A stretch of DNA of 64,000 nucleotides from Micromonospora kangleipakensis (GTDB lineage: Bacteria; Actinomycetota; Actinomycetes; Mycobacteriales; Micromonosporaceae): positions 3,410,001 through 3,474,000 of the forward strand of contig NZ_SHLD01000001.1 in the NCBI RefSeq assembly GCF_004217615.1, read 5' to 3'. The notes beneath the pieces are model-generated. The model was not told where the DNA came from, searched no databases, and saw nothing but the letters and a program-made list of their open reading frames with translations. This document shows positions 1 through 9,731 of the stretch, piece by piece (position 1 is the first letter of the stretch; the number at the start of each line of letters is the position of its first letter). Position numbers and translations under genes: made by a program.

Positions 1-1
1 C

Positions 2-409
2 GGCGTGGCCGACGTGGTGGCCGACGTCGTCTCCACCGGGGCCACCCTGCGCCAGGCCGGGCTGCAGATCATCGGCGAGCCGCTGCTGGTCTCCTCGGCG
101 GTGCTGGTCCGGCGCGCCGGGGCGCCCGGCTGCGCCCAGGCCGAGCAGCTGCTCCGCCGGCTGCACGGCGTGCTGGTCGCCCGGCGCTACGTGATGCTCG
201 CCTACGACGTGCCGGCCGGCCTGCTCGACCGGGCCAGCTCGCTGACCCCCGGGATCGAGTCGCCGACCGTCTCCCCGCTGCACCGGGAGGGCTGGGTCGC
301 CGTGCAGGCGATGGTGCAGCGCGACGACGTGCACCGGATCATGGACGAGCTCTACGAGCTGGGTGCCCGGGCGATCCTGGTCACCAACATCCACGCCTGC
401 CGGCTGTGA
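2..409 (+). CDS. hisG: ATP phosphoribosyltransferase, C-terminal part (truncated by window edge)
   Basis: HisG catalyses the first step of histidine synthesis, joining ATP and PRPP. Only the last 135 or so codons are in the window; the frame is already open at the left edge. The first visible residues (GVADVVSTGATLRQAGL) match the phosphate-binding region of the catalytic domain. The remainder fits the C-terminal ACT-like regulatory domain of long-form HisG that binds histidine, ending in ARAILVTNIHACRL. The stop overlaps the GTG of the next gene by four bases (GTGA), so the two are probably translationally coupled. The family call is secure; the start lies outside the window. Confidence 0.93.
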   Translation, partial: GVADVVADVVSTGATLRQAGLQIIGEPLLVSSAVLVRRAGAPGCAQAEQLLRRLHGVLVARRYVMLAYDVPAGLLDRASSLTPGIESPTVSPLHREGWVAVQAMVQRDDVHRIMDELYELGARAILVTNIHACRL

Positions 410-1368
410 GGCCGCTCCCGCCGTCGGCCGCCCTCGCCATGGTGGTGCTGGGCGGCGCGGCCTCCGCGGCCCAGGGCGTGGTCAACGCCGAGCTGGGCGA
501 GCGCGCCGGCAGCCCGGTGCTCGGCGCGGTGGTCAACAACCTCGGCGGCAGCCTGCTCGTCGCGGTGGGGTTGCTCGCCGTCCCGTCGATGCGCGCCGGG
601 CTGGCCGCGCTGCGTCGGTCCCGGCTGCCCTGGTGGTCGTACCTGGGCGGGCTCGGAGGCGCGGCGATCGTGGTGATCGGCACGTACGTCGTCCCGGTGC
701 TCGGGGTGGCGGTCTTCACCATCGCCCAGGTCGCCGGCGGCAGCGTCGGCGGGCTGGCGGTGGACCGGGCCGGCCTGGCCCCGGTGGGGCGGCTGCCGTT
801 CACCGTGCCCCGGGTGGCCGGGGCGCTGCTCGGCGTCGGCGCGGTGACCCTGGCCCAGCTCGGCCGCCCGGTCGGCGACCTGGCGGTCGGGCTGGTGCTG
901 CTCGCGGTGGCGGGTGGCCTGGCGGTCGCCCTCCAGTCGGCGCTGAACGGGCGGGTCTCCGCCGCCGGCAGCACCGCCGCCGGGATCGCGGTCAACTTCG
1001 CCGTCGGCACGCCGGTGATCCTGGCGGTCGCGGCGCTGGTCGGCGCGTTCGCCGCCCGCCCCAGCTGGCCGGGGCAGTGGTGGCTGTACGGGGGCGGCCT
1101 GCTCGGCGTCGGCATTGTGCTCTCCCTGCTGGTCGGGGTACGCGCGGTCGGCGTGCTGCGGACCGGCCTGGCGCTGGTCGCCGGGCAGCTCGGCGGCGCC
1201 CTCCTGCTGGACGTGCTGCTGCCCGGCGGCGCCGGCGCGCGGCTGCCGGTGCTGGCCGGCGCGGCGCTCACCCTGGTCGCGGTCGTGGTGGCCGGTGGCC
1301 GGCGACGCGCCGTGATCCGCGTGGCACCGGACCGGAGCCCGGAGCCGGATGGCAGACTGGTCGGGTGA
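406..1368 (+). CDS. DMT-superfamily membrane transporter (DUF606/YdcZ-like)
   Basis: A 320-residue integral membrane protein with about ten hydrophobic segments. It is built as two similar halves (roughly residues 8-145 and 165-300), each opening with an AAQGVVNAELG / ALQSALNGRVS type motif. This is the pattern of the DUF606/YdcZ branch of drug/metabolite transporters. The substrate cannot be read from sequence. GTG was chosen as start because it overlaps the hisG stop as GTGA. The gene ends in another GTGA overlap with the next gene, so hisG, this gene and the PH-domain gene form a coupled chain. Confidence 0.85.
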   Translation: MRPLPPSAALAMVVLGGAASAAQGVVNAELGERAGSPVLGAVVNNLGGSLLVAVGLLAVPSMRAGLAALRRSRLPWWSYLGGLGGAAIVVIGTYVVPVLGVAVFTIAQVAGGSVGGLAVDRAGLAPVGRLPFTVPRVAGALLGVGAVTLAQLGRPVGDLAVGLVLLAVAGGLAVALQSALNGRVSAAGSTAAGIAVNFAVGTPVILAVAALVGAFAARPSWPGQWWLYGGGLLGVGIVLSLLVGVRAVGVLRTGLALVAGQLGGALLLDVLLPGGAGARLPVLAGAALTLVAVVVAGGRRRAVIRVAPDRSPEPDGRLVG

Positions 1369-1835
1369 GCAATTCACTGGTGACCGTGCGGCCGCGGCGG
1401 ATCCGGCTGGTCTGCTGGGCCTCGGCGGCGACCCTGCTGGTGGTCTTCAGCCTGGTGGCGACCTCGCTGACCGGCCGGACCGGTGACGGCTACGGCACGT
1501 TCCAGCGCGGCGACCAGCTGGCCATGATCGGCCTGGGCGTCTTCGGCGCGCTCGGCATCCTGCTCTTCACCCGGCCACGGGTGGTGGCCGACGCCTGGGG
1601 CGTCCGGGTCCGCAACGTGATCGGCTCGTACGAGCTGCCCTGGGAGGTCGTCCGGGGGGTCCGGTTCGACCGGGGCGCCCCGTGGGCCAGCCTGGAGCTG
1701 CACGACGACGACCTGCTGCCGATGGTCGCCCTGCAGGCGGCCGACAAGGAGCTGGCGGTCGAGGGCGTGCGCGCCCTGCGCCGCCTCCACCAGGCGCACC
1801 TGGCCGCCCTCGCCGACGGCCCCGCCGCCCGCTGA
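1365..1835 (+). CDS. PH-domain-like two-helix membrane protein
   Basis: A 156-residue protein. Two transmembrane helices (about residues 14-34 and 48-66) are followed by a small bacterial PH-like domain, recognisable from the stretch RPRVVADAWGVRVRNV, then LPWEVVRGVRF and a short beta-rich end. Proteins of this type are common beside hisG in actinobacteria; I know of no defined biochemical role. The GTG start overlaps the upstream stop by four bases, which decides the start. The C-terminal helix (EGVRALRRLHQAHLAAL) is amphipathic. Confidence 0.75.
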   Translation: MSNSLVTVRPRRIRLVCWASAATLLVVFSLVATSLTGRTGDGYGTFQRGDQLAMIGLGVFGALGILLFTRPRVVADAWGVRVRNVIGSYELPWEVVRGVRFDRGAPWASLELHDDDLLPMVALQAADKELAVEGVRALRRLHQAHLAALADGPAAR

Positions 1836-1944
1836 CGGCGACCCCGCCGCCCGGGCTCGCCCACCGCCGGCGACCCGCCCCGACGGCCCGCCCGCCGGGC
1901 GGCCCGACCCGCCCCGACGACCCGGCTGACCTGCGAGCCCCGGT

Positions 1945-1974
1945 TTGGGGATGGCTGAGGTCAGGGTGTAGTGT
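1945..1974 (+). promoter_or_regulatory. Candidate promoter of the infC-rpmI-rplT operon
   Basis: TTGGGG at 1945-1950 and TAGTGT at 1969-1974 are separated by 18 bases and fit the actinobacterial housekeeping pattern TTGnnn/TAnnnT. They lie in the 403-base gap before infC, leaving a long leader of about 260 nt. Assigned by inspection only. Confidence 0.4.
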
Positions 1975-2178
1975 TGCCGAGTCGACCAGACTGCCCCCGT
2001 TTCCGACGTGCGGGCGGTCCTGAAGCGGAGCGCCTGCTCCCACCCGAGTCGCCCCTGACGGTGGCCGGGTCCGGTCACCGGTTCCGGGGACAACCCGGTC
2101 CCGGATGCGCGATCATGTGATCGTGCCGACCGGTCGAGCGGGCCCTGGCATACGCCGGGGCCTTCTGCTTTCCGGGTC

Positions 2179-2196
2179 GGCTCCCGTCCGGGAGCC
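2179..2196 (+). promoter_or_regulatory. Hairpin in the infC leader
   Basis: GGCTCCCG and CGGGAGCC form a perfect inverted repeat about 40 nt before the infC start, inside the long untranslated leader (about 1975-2238). infC leaders are regulatory in several bacteria (IF3 autocontrol, L20 leaders). A control role here is inferred from position; there is no U-run that would make it a simple terminator. Confidence 0.35.
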
Positions 2197-2238
2197 CGCG
2201 GAGTCGGCACGGTAGGAGACTCGACTCGAGGAGGCCCC

Positions 2239-2907
2239 ATCAGCGTCGAACCACGCGTGAACGAACAGATCCGGGCACGTGAGGTCCGACTGGTCGGCCC
2301 TGAGGGTGAGCAGGTGGGCATCGTCCCGCTGGAGCGCGCCCTGCAGCTGGCCGCGGACGTCGACCTGGACCTGGTCGAGGTTGCGCCGATGGCGCGCCCG
2401 CCGGTGTGCAAGCTCATGGACTTCGGCAAGTTCAAGTACGAGAGCGCACTCAAGGCGCGCGAAGCGCGGCGTAACCAGCAGCAGACCGTCATCAAGGAGA
2501 TGAAGCTCCGGCCGAAGATCGACCCGCACGACTACGAGACCAAGAAGGGTCACGTGGTGCGGTTCCTCAAGGCCGGCGACAAGGTCAAGGTGACGATCAT
2601 GTTCCGCGGTCGCGAGCAGAGCCGCCCGGAGCTGGGTTACCGGCTCCTGCGCCGGCTCGAGTCCGAGATCACGGACCTGGGATACGTTGAGGCCGCTCCG
2701 AAGCAGGACGGCCGAAACATGATCATGGTTCTCGCTCCGCACCGGGCCGTCAAGGCCTCCGCGGTCGCCGCCACGGCGTCCCGCGGCGGGCCCCGGGAAC
2801 GGGCCGCGGAGGAGTCCGGTGCTCCGGAGGCCGGCGAGACCCCGGAGGCTGGCGAGACCGCAGCAGCCGGCGAGACCGGCCCGACCGCTGAGACCAGCGG
2901 CCAGTAA
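2239..2907 (+). CDS. infC: Translation initiation factor IF-3, rare ATC start
   Basis: IF-3 binds the 30S subunit, prevents premature 50S joining and proofreads the start codon. Both IF3 domains are present: the N-domain ([20 protein letters not shown]) and the C-domain ([10 protein letters not shown] to [16 protein letters not shown]). The tail is actinobacterial, with Ala/Glu/Thr repeats ([18 protein letters not shown]). I chose ATC at 2239 because AGGAGG at 2229-2234 sits four bases before it. It also adds the residues SVEPR expected before VNEQIR. The GTG at 2257 has no ribosome site. A non-AUG start is the known device by which IF3 represses its own mRNA in E. coli. The gene heads infC-rpmI-rplT. 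Confidence 0.93.
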   Translation: MSVEPRVNEQIRAREVRLVGPEGEQVGIVPLERALQLAADVDLDLVEVAPMARPPVCKLMDFGKFKYESALKAREARRNQQQTVIKEMKLRPKIDPHDYETKKGHVVRFLKAGDKVKVTIMFRGREQSRPELGYRLLRRLESEITDLGYVEAAPKQDGRNMIMVLAPHRAVKASAVAATASRGGPRERAAEESGAPEAGETPEAGETAAAGETGPTAETSGQ

Positions 2908-2926
2908 CAGGGAGAAGACGTTCCAC

Positions 2927-3121
2927 ATGCCGAAGATGAAGAGCCACACGGGTATGGGCAAGCGGGTCAAGGTCACCGGCAAGGGCAAGATCGTTGCCCA
3001 GCAGGCCGGCCTCCGCCACAAGCTGGAGAAGAAGCCCTCCACCCAGACCCGCCGGCTGACCGGCACGGTCGAGGTGGCCAAGGCTGACCTCAAGCGAATC
3101 AAGAAGCTGCTCGGCCGCTGA
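2927..3121 (+). CDS. rpmI: Large-subunit ribosomal protein bL35
   Basis: A 64-residue basic protein that starts MPKMKSHTGMGKRVK and ends ADLKRIKKLLGR, the typical bL35 sequence and length. It binds 23S rRNA in the 50S subunit. It lies 19 bases after infC with a GGGAGAAG ribosome site and is followed by rplT, the usual bacterial order. The basic N-terminus and the conserved KKPSTQTRRLTGT segment are diagnostic. Confidence 0.97.
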   Translation: MPKMKSHTGMGKRVKVTGKGKIVAQQAGLRHKLEKKPSTQTRRLTGTVEVAKADLKRIKKLLGR

Positions 3122-3153
3122 CGCGCGCCACCTTCACGTAATAAGGAGTTGAG

Positions 3154-3546
3154 ATGGCACGCGTCAAGCGGGCTGTGAACGCCCAGAAGAAGCGTCGTAC
3201 CCTGCTGGAGACCGCGAGCGGTTACCGCGGTCAGCGCTCCCGCCTGTACCGCAAGGCCAAGGAGCAGGTGCTGCACTCGATGCAGTACGCCTACCGGGAC
3301 CGTCGCGACCGCAAGGGCGACTTCCGGCAGCTCTGGATCCAGCGGATCAACGCTGGCGCCCGGGCCAACGGCATGACCTACAACCGGCTGATCCAGGGCC
3401 TGCGCCTGGCCGGCATCGAGGTCGACCGCAAGATCCTGGCCGACCTGGCCGTCAACGACGCCGCGGCGTTCGCCGCGATCGTCGAGCTGGCCCGCGCCGC
3501 CGTGGCGGCCGAGGGCACCGGTGGCGCCGCGGCTCAGGCCGCCTGA
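3154..3546 (+). CDS. rplT: Large-subunit ribosomal protein bL20
   Basis: A 130-residue protein with the extended basic N-terminal helix ([19 protein letters not shown]) that threads into 23S rRNA, then the globular domain ([19 protein letters not shown]). bL20 is an early 50S assembly protein and in some bacteria represses its own operon. The ribosome site AAGGAG is seven bases before ATG. The C-terminal tail after residue 117 is Ala-rich and slightly longer than in E. coli, as usual in actinobacteria. Confidence 0.97.
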   Translation: MARVKRAVNAQKKRRTLLETASGYRGQRSRLYRKAKEQVLHSMQYAYRDRRDRKGDFRQLWIQRINAGARANGMTYNRLIQGLRLAGIEVDRKILADLAVNDAAAFAAIVELARAAVAAEGTGGAAAQAA

Positions 3547-3575
3547 CCCACCCACAGCAGATCGAGGCGTCTCCC

Positions 3576-4415
3576 ATGCAGTCACCATCGCGCGGGAGGC
3601 GCCTCGACGCTGTCTCCGGCCCGTTCACCCCGCGTACCCCCAGGGTGGTCGCCGCCCGCCGGCTCCAGCGCCGCCGGGACCGCGAGGCCGCCGGCCGGTT
3701 CCTGGCCGAGGGCCCGCAGGCGGTCCGCGAGGCCCTGGCCCGCGCCGGGACGGTCACCGAGCTGTTCGGTACGCCGGCCGCCCTCGACCGGTACGCCGAC
3801 CTCGCGGCGCAGGCCGCCCGGGCCGACGTGCCCGTCTCCGAGGTGACCGAGGAGGGGCTCGCCGCGCTCGCCGAGACCGTCGCCCCGCAGGGAGTGGTCG
3901 CCGTCTGCCGGCACCTCGACATACCCCTGGCGACCGCCCTGTCCCGCGGCCCGCGGCTGGTCGCGGTGCTCGCCGAGATCCGCGACCCGGGCAACGCCGG
4001 CACCGTGCTGCGGACCGCCGACGCGGCCGGCGCCGGGGCGGTGGTCTTCGCCGGCGACGCGGTCGACCCGTACAACGGCAAGTGCGTGCGGGCCTCGGCC
4101 GGCAGCCTCTTCCACGTCGACGTGGTCCGCGCCCCCGACCCCCGCCAGGTGGTCGATGCGCTACGGACGGCCGGGCTCTCCGTTTTCGCGACCACCGGGT
4201 ACGGCGACACCGACCTGGACGACCTGGCCGACGCCGGCCGGCTCGCCACGCCCACCGCCTGGCTCTTCGGCTCCGAGGCGCACGGGCTGCCCGAGGAGCT
4301 GACCGCCGCCGCCGACGCCCGGGTCCGAGTGCCGCTGCACGGGCGCGCCGAGAGCCTGAACCTGGCTGCGGCCGCCGCCGTCTGCCTGTACGCTTCAGCC
4401 AGAGCACTGCGTTGA
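3576..4415 (+). CDS. TrmH/SpoU-family 23S rRNA 2'-O-methyltransferase
   Basis: A 279-residue SPOUT methyltransferase that uses S-adenosylmethionine to methylate ribose 2'-OH in RNA. The N-terminal substrate-binding domain (about 20-115) contains RFLAEGPQAVREAL. The SPOUT knot carries the three family motifs: EIRDPGNAGTVLRTADAAG, WLFGSEAHGL and ESLNLAAAAAVCLYA. In other actinobacteria this gene also lies between rplT and pheS. The precise nucleotide target cannot be read from sequence. The ATG has only a weak GAGG upstream, so the start could shift by a few codons. Confidence 0.9.
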   Translation: MQSPSRGRRLDAVSGPFTPRTPRVVAARRLQRRRDREAAGRFLAEGPQAVREALARAGTVTELFGTPAALDRYADLAAQAARADVPVSEVTEEGLAALAETVAPQGVVAVCRHLDIPLATALSRGPRLVAVLAEIRDPGNAGTVLRTADAAGAGAVVFAGDAVDPYNGKCVRASAGSLFHVDVVRAPDPRQVVDALRTAGLSVFATTGYGDTDLDDLADAGRLATPTAWLFGSEAHGLPEELTAAADARVRVPLHGRAESLNLAAAAAVCLYASARALR

Positions 4416-4459
4416 CCGTCACCCGGTCGCGCGGTCGTCACAGCAGGGGAGTCGTCCGG

Positions 4460-4522
4460 ATGATGAACGCGCCACGGCGTTCGTTTAGCCAGCCCGCCGG
4501 TGTCGGCGGGCGGCGGGCCTGA
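4460..4522 (+). CDS. Candidate pheST leader peptide, 20 codons
   Basis: A short open frame beginning ATG ATG, eight bases after AGGGGAG (4445-4451), ending at a TGA at 4520-4522. The peptide starts MMNAPRRSF and ends GVGGRRA. It contains a single phenylalanine, written with TTT, the codon avoided in this high-GC genome, where Phe is nearly always TTC. Its 3' half overlaps the competing inverted repeats described in the next entry. Position directly before pheS suggests translation-coupled attenuation sensing charged tRNA-Phe. This is inference from layout; no homologue search was possible. Confidence 0.55.
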   Translation: MMNAPRRSFSQPAGVGGRRA

Positions 4523-4557
4523 CCCTTCCTCCTGCGCGTAACTCCCACCGGCGGGCT
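4491..4557 (+). promoter_or_regulatory. Competing hairpins before pheS (attenuator-like)
   Basis: AGCCCGCCGG at 4491-4500 is exactly complementary to CCGGCGGGCT at 4548-4557. The same 5' arm can instead pair with GGCGGGC at 4505-4511 or at 4512-4518. Three alternative partners for one arm inside and after a tiny reading frame is the architecture of an attenuator. No U-tract follows, so it may act on translation or as a Rho-type switch. Confidence 0.5.
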
Positions 4558-4590
4558 GCGGCGAAGCCGCGCGTCCGTAGACTCGCCTAG

Positions 4591-5709
<1,119 letters not shown>

Positions 5710-5749
5710 CGGTGCGGGCACGAGTTACGGAGACGGTGGTTTAACAGTC

Positions 5750-8296
5750 ATGCGAGTTTCTGTCAGTTGGCTGCGGGAGTACGTCGACCTCCCCGCCGAC
5801 CTGCCCGTCGGTGACCTGGAGCAGGCGCTGGTCGACCTCGGCATCGAGGTCGAGTCCATCGTGGACCTGCGGGAGACGGTCACCGGTCCGCTGGTGGTCG
5901 GCGAGGTCCTGGAGATCGAGGAGCTGACCGGCTTCAAGAAGCCGATCCGGTTCTGCCGCGTCGACGTCGGCGCCGCCAACGGCACCGGCGAGCCGCAGGA
6001 GATCGTCTGCGGGGCGACGAACTTCGCCCCCGGCGACCGGGTCGTGGTGATCCTCCCCGGCGGTGTGCTGCCCGGGAACTTCGTCATCGGCGCGCGCAAG
6101 ACCTACGGACGCAACTCCAACGGCATGATCTGCTCCGCCAAGGAGCTGGGCCTGGGTGACGACCACTCGGGCATCATCGTGCTGCCCGAGGACACCACGG
6201 CCAAGCCCGGCGACGACGCCCGGCCGGTGGTCGGCCTCGACGACGTGGTGGTCGAGCTGGAGATCACCCCGGACCGCGGCTACGCGCTCAGCGTCCGGGG
6301 CCTCACCCGGGAGCTGTCGCACGCCCTTGGCGTGCCGTTCCGCGACCCGGCCCTGGCCCCCGCGCCCGGCGGCACCGAGCGGCCGGCGTACCCGGTCGAG
6401 GTGCGCGACCCGGTCGGCTGCGACCGGTTCGCCGCCCGGATGGTCCGCGGCGTCGACCCGACCGCGCAGACCCCCGGCTGGATGGCGCGGCGGCTCACGG
6501 TGGCCGGCATCCGCAGCATCTCGCTGCCGGTCGACATCACCAACTACCTGATGCTCGAACTCGGCCAGCCGATGCACGCCTTCGACGCCGATCGGATCAG
6601 CGGCCCGCTGGTGGTCCGCCGCGCCGAGCCGGGGGAGAAGCTGACCACCCTGGACGGGGTCACCCGCACCCTGGCCGCCGAGGACATGGTGATCTGCGAC
6701 GACACCGGGCCCATCTCGCTCGCCGCCGTGATGGGCGGCGAGACCAGCGAGGTGATCGCCTCCACCACCGACGTGCTCTTCGAGGCGGCGCACTGGGACC
6801 CGGCGATGGTCGGCCGGACCGCCCGCCGGCACAAGCTGTTCAGCGAGGCGGCGAAGCGCTGGGAGCGGGGCGTCGACCCGGCCCTGCCGCTGGTCGCCCT
6901 GGAGCGCGCGGTGCGGCTGCTCACCGAGCACGCCGGCGGCACGGTCGGCGACGAGATCCTCGACATCGACCACGTCCGGCCGCGTACCCCGGTCACCCTG
7001 CCGGCGGACCTGCCGTCCCGGCGGGTCGGGGTGGCGTACCCGCCGGAGCGGGTGGTCGAGCTGCTGGAGCAGGTGGGCTGCACCGTGGTCCGGGGCGCCG
7101 ACCGCCTCGCCGAGGACCCGGGCGAGGTCGGGGTGGCCGCGGGCGGCGGCGACGTGCTCACCGTCACCCCGCCGAGCTGGCGGCCCGACCTGACCGACCC
7201 GGCCGACCTGGTCGAGGAGGTGGTCCGCCTCGACGGGTACGACCGGGTGCCGTCGGTGCTGCCGACCGCGCCCGCCGGCCGCGGCCTCACCTGGCAGCAG
7301 CAGCGCCGCCGGGCGGTCGCCCGGTCGCTCGCCGAGCGCGGGTACGTCGAGGTCCTCGCGCACCCGTTCGTCTCCGCCGAGCGGGCCGACCAGCTCGGCC
7401 TGCCGGCCGACGACCCGCGCCGGGCGGCGGTCCGGGTGGCCAACCCGCTCTCCGAGGAGGAGCCGCTGCTGCGCACCACGCTGCTCGGCCCGCTGCTCGG
7501 CATCGCGAAGCGCAACGTCGGCCGGGGCCTGCGGGACGTGGCGATCTACGAGATCGGCGCGGTCTTCCACCCGCGTCCGGGAGCCGGCGCCCCGCCGGCC
7601 ATGGGCGTGGACCGTCGGCCCACCGACGAGGAGTTCGCCGCCGCCGACGCGGTGGTGCCGGACCAGCCGCGGCACGTCGCCGCGGTGCTCGCCGGTGAGA
7701 TCGAGCCGGCCGGCTGGTGGGGCGCGGGTCGGGCGGCCGGCTGGGCGGACGCGGTCGAGGCCGGCCGGGCCGTTCTCGCCGCCGCCGGCATCCCGGCCGA
7801 CCGGGTGACCGTCCGGGCCGCCGAGTACGCCCCCTGGCACCCGGGCCGCTGCGCCGAGCTGCTGGTGGACGACACGGTGGTCGGGCACGCCGGTGAGCTG
7901 CACCCGGCCGTGGTGGCGACCCTGGAGCTGCCCCGTCGGACCAGCGCCATGGAGCTGGACCTGGACGCGCTACCCGCCGCACCGCTGGTGACCGGGCCGG
8001 CGATCTCCACCTTCCCGCCGGCGCTGATCGACGTGGCGCTGGTGGTGGACGAGTCGGTCCCGGCCGCCGAGGTGCAGCGGGCCCTCACCGAGGGGGCCGG
8101 CGAGCTGCTCGAGGACGTCCGGCTCTTCGACGTGTACGCCTCGGAGCAGCTCGGCGCGGGGCGCAAGTCGCTTGCGTACAAGCTGACCTTCCGGGCCCCG
8201 GACCGGACGCTGACCGTCGACGAGGCGGTGGCGGCCCGGGACGCGGCGGTCGCCGAGGCGGCCCGCCGCTTCGGCGCCACCCTGCGCGGCGCCTGA
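5750..8296 (+). CDS. pheT: Phenylalanyl-tRNA synthetase beta subunit
   Basis: An 848-residue partner of PheS. Visible domains in order: the N-terminal B1 segment (MRVSVSWLREYVDLP), a tRNA-binding EMAP-like domain (about 40-150), the B3/B4 editing domain (about 215-390, with the GQPMHAFDADRI segment), the B5 DNA-binding-like domain (about 410-490), the catalytic-like core, and the ferredoxin-fold anticodon-binding domain at the C-terminus (from about 755, FPPALIDVALVVDE). B3/B4 hydrolyses Tyr-tRNA-Phe. Length is typical. A strong hairpin follows the stop, so pheST ends here. Confidence 0.96.
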   Translation: MRVSVSWLREYVDLPADLPVGDLEQALVDLGIEVESIVDLRETVTGPLVVGEVLEIEELTGFKKPIRFCRVDVGAANGTGEPQEIVCGATNFAPGDRVVVILPGGVLPGNFVIGARKTYGRNSNGMICSAKELGLGDDHSGIIVLPEDTTAKPGDDARPVVGLDDVVVELEITPDRGYALSVRGLTRELSHALGVPFRDPALAPAPGGTERPAYPVEVRDPVGCDRFAARMVRGVDPTAQTPGWMARRLTVAGIRSISLPVDITNYLMLELGQPMHAFDADRISGPLVVRRAEPGEKLTTLDGVTRTLAAEDMVICDDTGPISLAAVMGGETSEVIASTTDVLFEAAHWDPAMVGRTARRHKLFSEAAKRWERGVDPALPLVALERAVRLLTEHAGGTVGDEILDIDHVRPRTPVTLPADLPSRRVGVAYPPERVVELLEQVGCTVVRGADRLAEDPGEVGVAAGGGDVLTVTPPSWRPDLTDPADLVEEVVRLDGYDRVPSVLPTAPAGRGLTWQQQRRRAVARSLAERGYVEVLAHPFVSAERADQLGLPADDPRRAAVRVANPLSEEEPLLRTTLLGPLLGIAKRNVGRGLRDVAIYEIGAVFHPRPGAGAPPAMGVDRRPTDEEFAAADAVVPDQPRHVAAVLAGEIEPAGWWGAGRAAGWADAVEAGRAVLAAAGIPADRVTVRAAEYAPWHPGRCAELLVDDTVVGHAGELHPAVVATLELPRRTSAMELDLDALPAAPLVTGPAISTFPPALIDVALVVDESVPAAEVQRALTEGAGELLEDVRLFDVYASEQLGAGRKSLAYKLTFRAPDRTLTVDEAVAARDAAVAEAARRFGATLRGA

Positions 8297-8309
8297 CCGG
8301 TACGGCTCA

Positions 8310-8342
8310 CGGCCCCGATCCGGCACCCCCGGGTCGGGGCCG
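8310..8342 (+). terminator. Terminator hairpin after pheT
   Basis: CGGCCCCGA (8310-8318) pairs perfectly with TCGGGGCCG (8334-8342), starting 14 bases after the pheT stop. There is no U-run, as is common for actinobacterial terminators. It separates pheST from the sugar-nucleotide genes. Confidence 0.6.
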
Positions 8343-8519
8343 ACCCACCGCCGTCTCTCGCCGCTCGTGATCGGGCTGGTGCGCAGCGTCACGGATGGGC
8401 CGAAAGGTCAGCGGCGACGGCATCTTCGGCTACCCACGGCTCACCTGCGAGCGGTTAGCCTGCTTGGATTCCGGCTATCGCCGGGATCACACCCCCGCCA
8501 TCCCCACGGGAGTCCAGCC

Positions 8520-9731
8520 ATGTCCGAGGATCCGGTTCCGCCACCCATCTCCGTCGACGTCTGCATCGTCGGCGGCTGTGGTCGGGTCGGTCTGCCGCTG
8601 GGCATCGCGTTCGCCTCCCGCGGCCTCTCCGTCGTGCTGTATGACATCAACGCCGACGCGGTCGCCACGGTGAACGCCGGCATCCTTCCCTTCGCCGAGC
8701 CGGGCGCCGCCGAGGCGCTCACCGAGGCGGTGACCGCCGGCCGGCTGAGGGCCAGCACCGACCCGGTCAGCGTGGGCACCTCCGAGCACCTGGTCGTGGT
8801 CGTCGGAACCCCGGTCGACGAGCACCTCAACCCGGACCTGGGTGCGGTGCCCCGGGCGCTGGAGCGCTGCGCCGAGCACCTGCGCGACGGTCAGCTGGTG
8901 GTGCTGCGCAGCACCGTCTACCCGGGGGTGACGGCGCTGACCGAGAAGCTGCTGGTCGGCAAGGGCATCCGCGCCGACGTGGCGTTCTGCCCGGAGCGGA
9001 TCGCGGAGGGCCGGGCGATGACGGAGCTGTTCGCGCTGCCGCAGATCGTCGCCGCCCGTACGCCGCACGCCCTCGCCCGGGCGGAGAAGCTCTTCCGCCA
9101 CTTGACCGAGGAGATCGTGCCGCTCGAGCCGGAGGAGGCCGAGCTGGCGAAGTTGTTCACCAACACCTGGCGGTACATCAAGTTCGCCACCGCGAACCAG
9201 TTCTGGATGATGGCCAACGACTTCGGGCTCGACTTCGCCCGGATCCGGCACGCGGTCGCCCACGACTACCCGCGCGCCGCCGATCTGCCGATGCCCGGTT
9301 TCGCCGCCGGCCCCTGCCTGTTCAAGGACACCATGCAGCTGGCCGCGTTCAACCGGAACAACTTCGTGCTCGGCCACTCCGCGATGCTGATCAACGAAGG
9401 GCTGCCGCTCTACCTGGTGTCCCGGCTGGAGGACCGGTTCGACCTGGCGGACCTGACCGTGGGCATCCTCGGGATGGCCTTCAAGGGCGGCAGCGACGAC
9501 CCGCGGGAGAGCCTGGCGTACAAGCTGCGCAAGATCCTGGCGCTGAAGACCCGGGAGACGCTCTGCACCGACCCGTACGTCGCCGACGACCGCCTGGTCG
9601 ACCTGGACGAGGTGCTGCGTCGGGCGGACCTGCTGGTGATCGCCGCCCCGCACGAGCAGTACGCCCGGCTGGAGACCGACCGACCGGTCATCGACATGTG
9701 GGGCCTGACCGGGACCGGGGTGCGGGTGTGA
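8520..9731 (+). CDS. UDP-glucose/GDP-mannose dehydrogenase family protein
   Basis: A 403-residue NAD-dependent nucleotide-sugar dehydrogenase that would oxidise the C6 of a UDP- or GDP-hexose to a uronic acid in two steps. The Rossmann motif is CIVGGCGRVGLPL near residue 13. The family segments GTPVDE and LRSTVYPGVT, a helical dimerisation domain (ELAKLFTNTWRYIKFATANQF) and the catalytic-cysteine motif GPCLFKDT follow, then the C-terminal UDP-binding domain (GMAFKGGSDDPRES). Substrate is unknown; WecC-like enzymes are the closest look. It overlaps the next gene by four bases (GTGA) and starts a three-gene surface-sugar module. Confidence 0.88.
   Translation: MSEDPVPPPISVDVCIVGGCGRVGLPLGIAFASRGLSVVLYDINADAVATVNAGILPFAEPGAAEALTEAVTAGRLRASTDPVSVGTSEHLVVVVGTPVDEHLNPDLGAVPRALERCAEHLRDGQLVVLRSTVYPGVTALTEKLLVGKGIRADVAFCPERIAEGRAMTELFALPQIVAARTPHALARAEKLFRHLTEEIVPLEPEEAELAKLFTNTWRYIKFATANQFWMMANDFGLDFARIRHAVAHDYPRAADLPMPGFAAGPCLFKDTMQLAAFNRNNFVLGHSAMLINEGLPLYLVSRLEDRFDLADLTVGILGMAFKGGSDDPRESLAYKLRKILALKTRETLCTDPYVADDRLVDLDEVLRRADLLVIAAPHEQYARLETDRPVIDMWGLTGTGVRV

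Noticed and set aside
2257-2259. GTG at 2257 as the infC start
   Set aside because: No ribosome site, and it removes conserved residues supplied by the ATC start at 2239.
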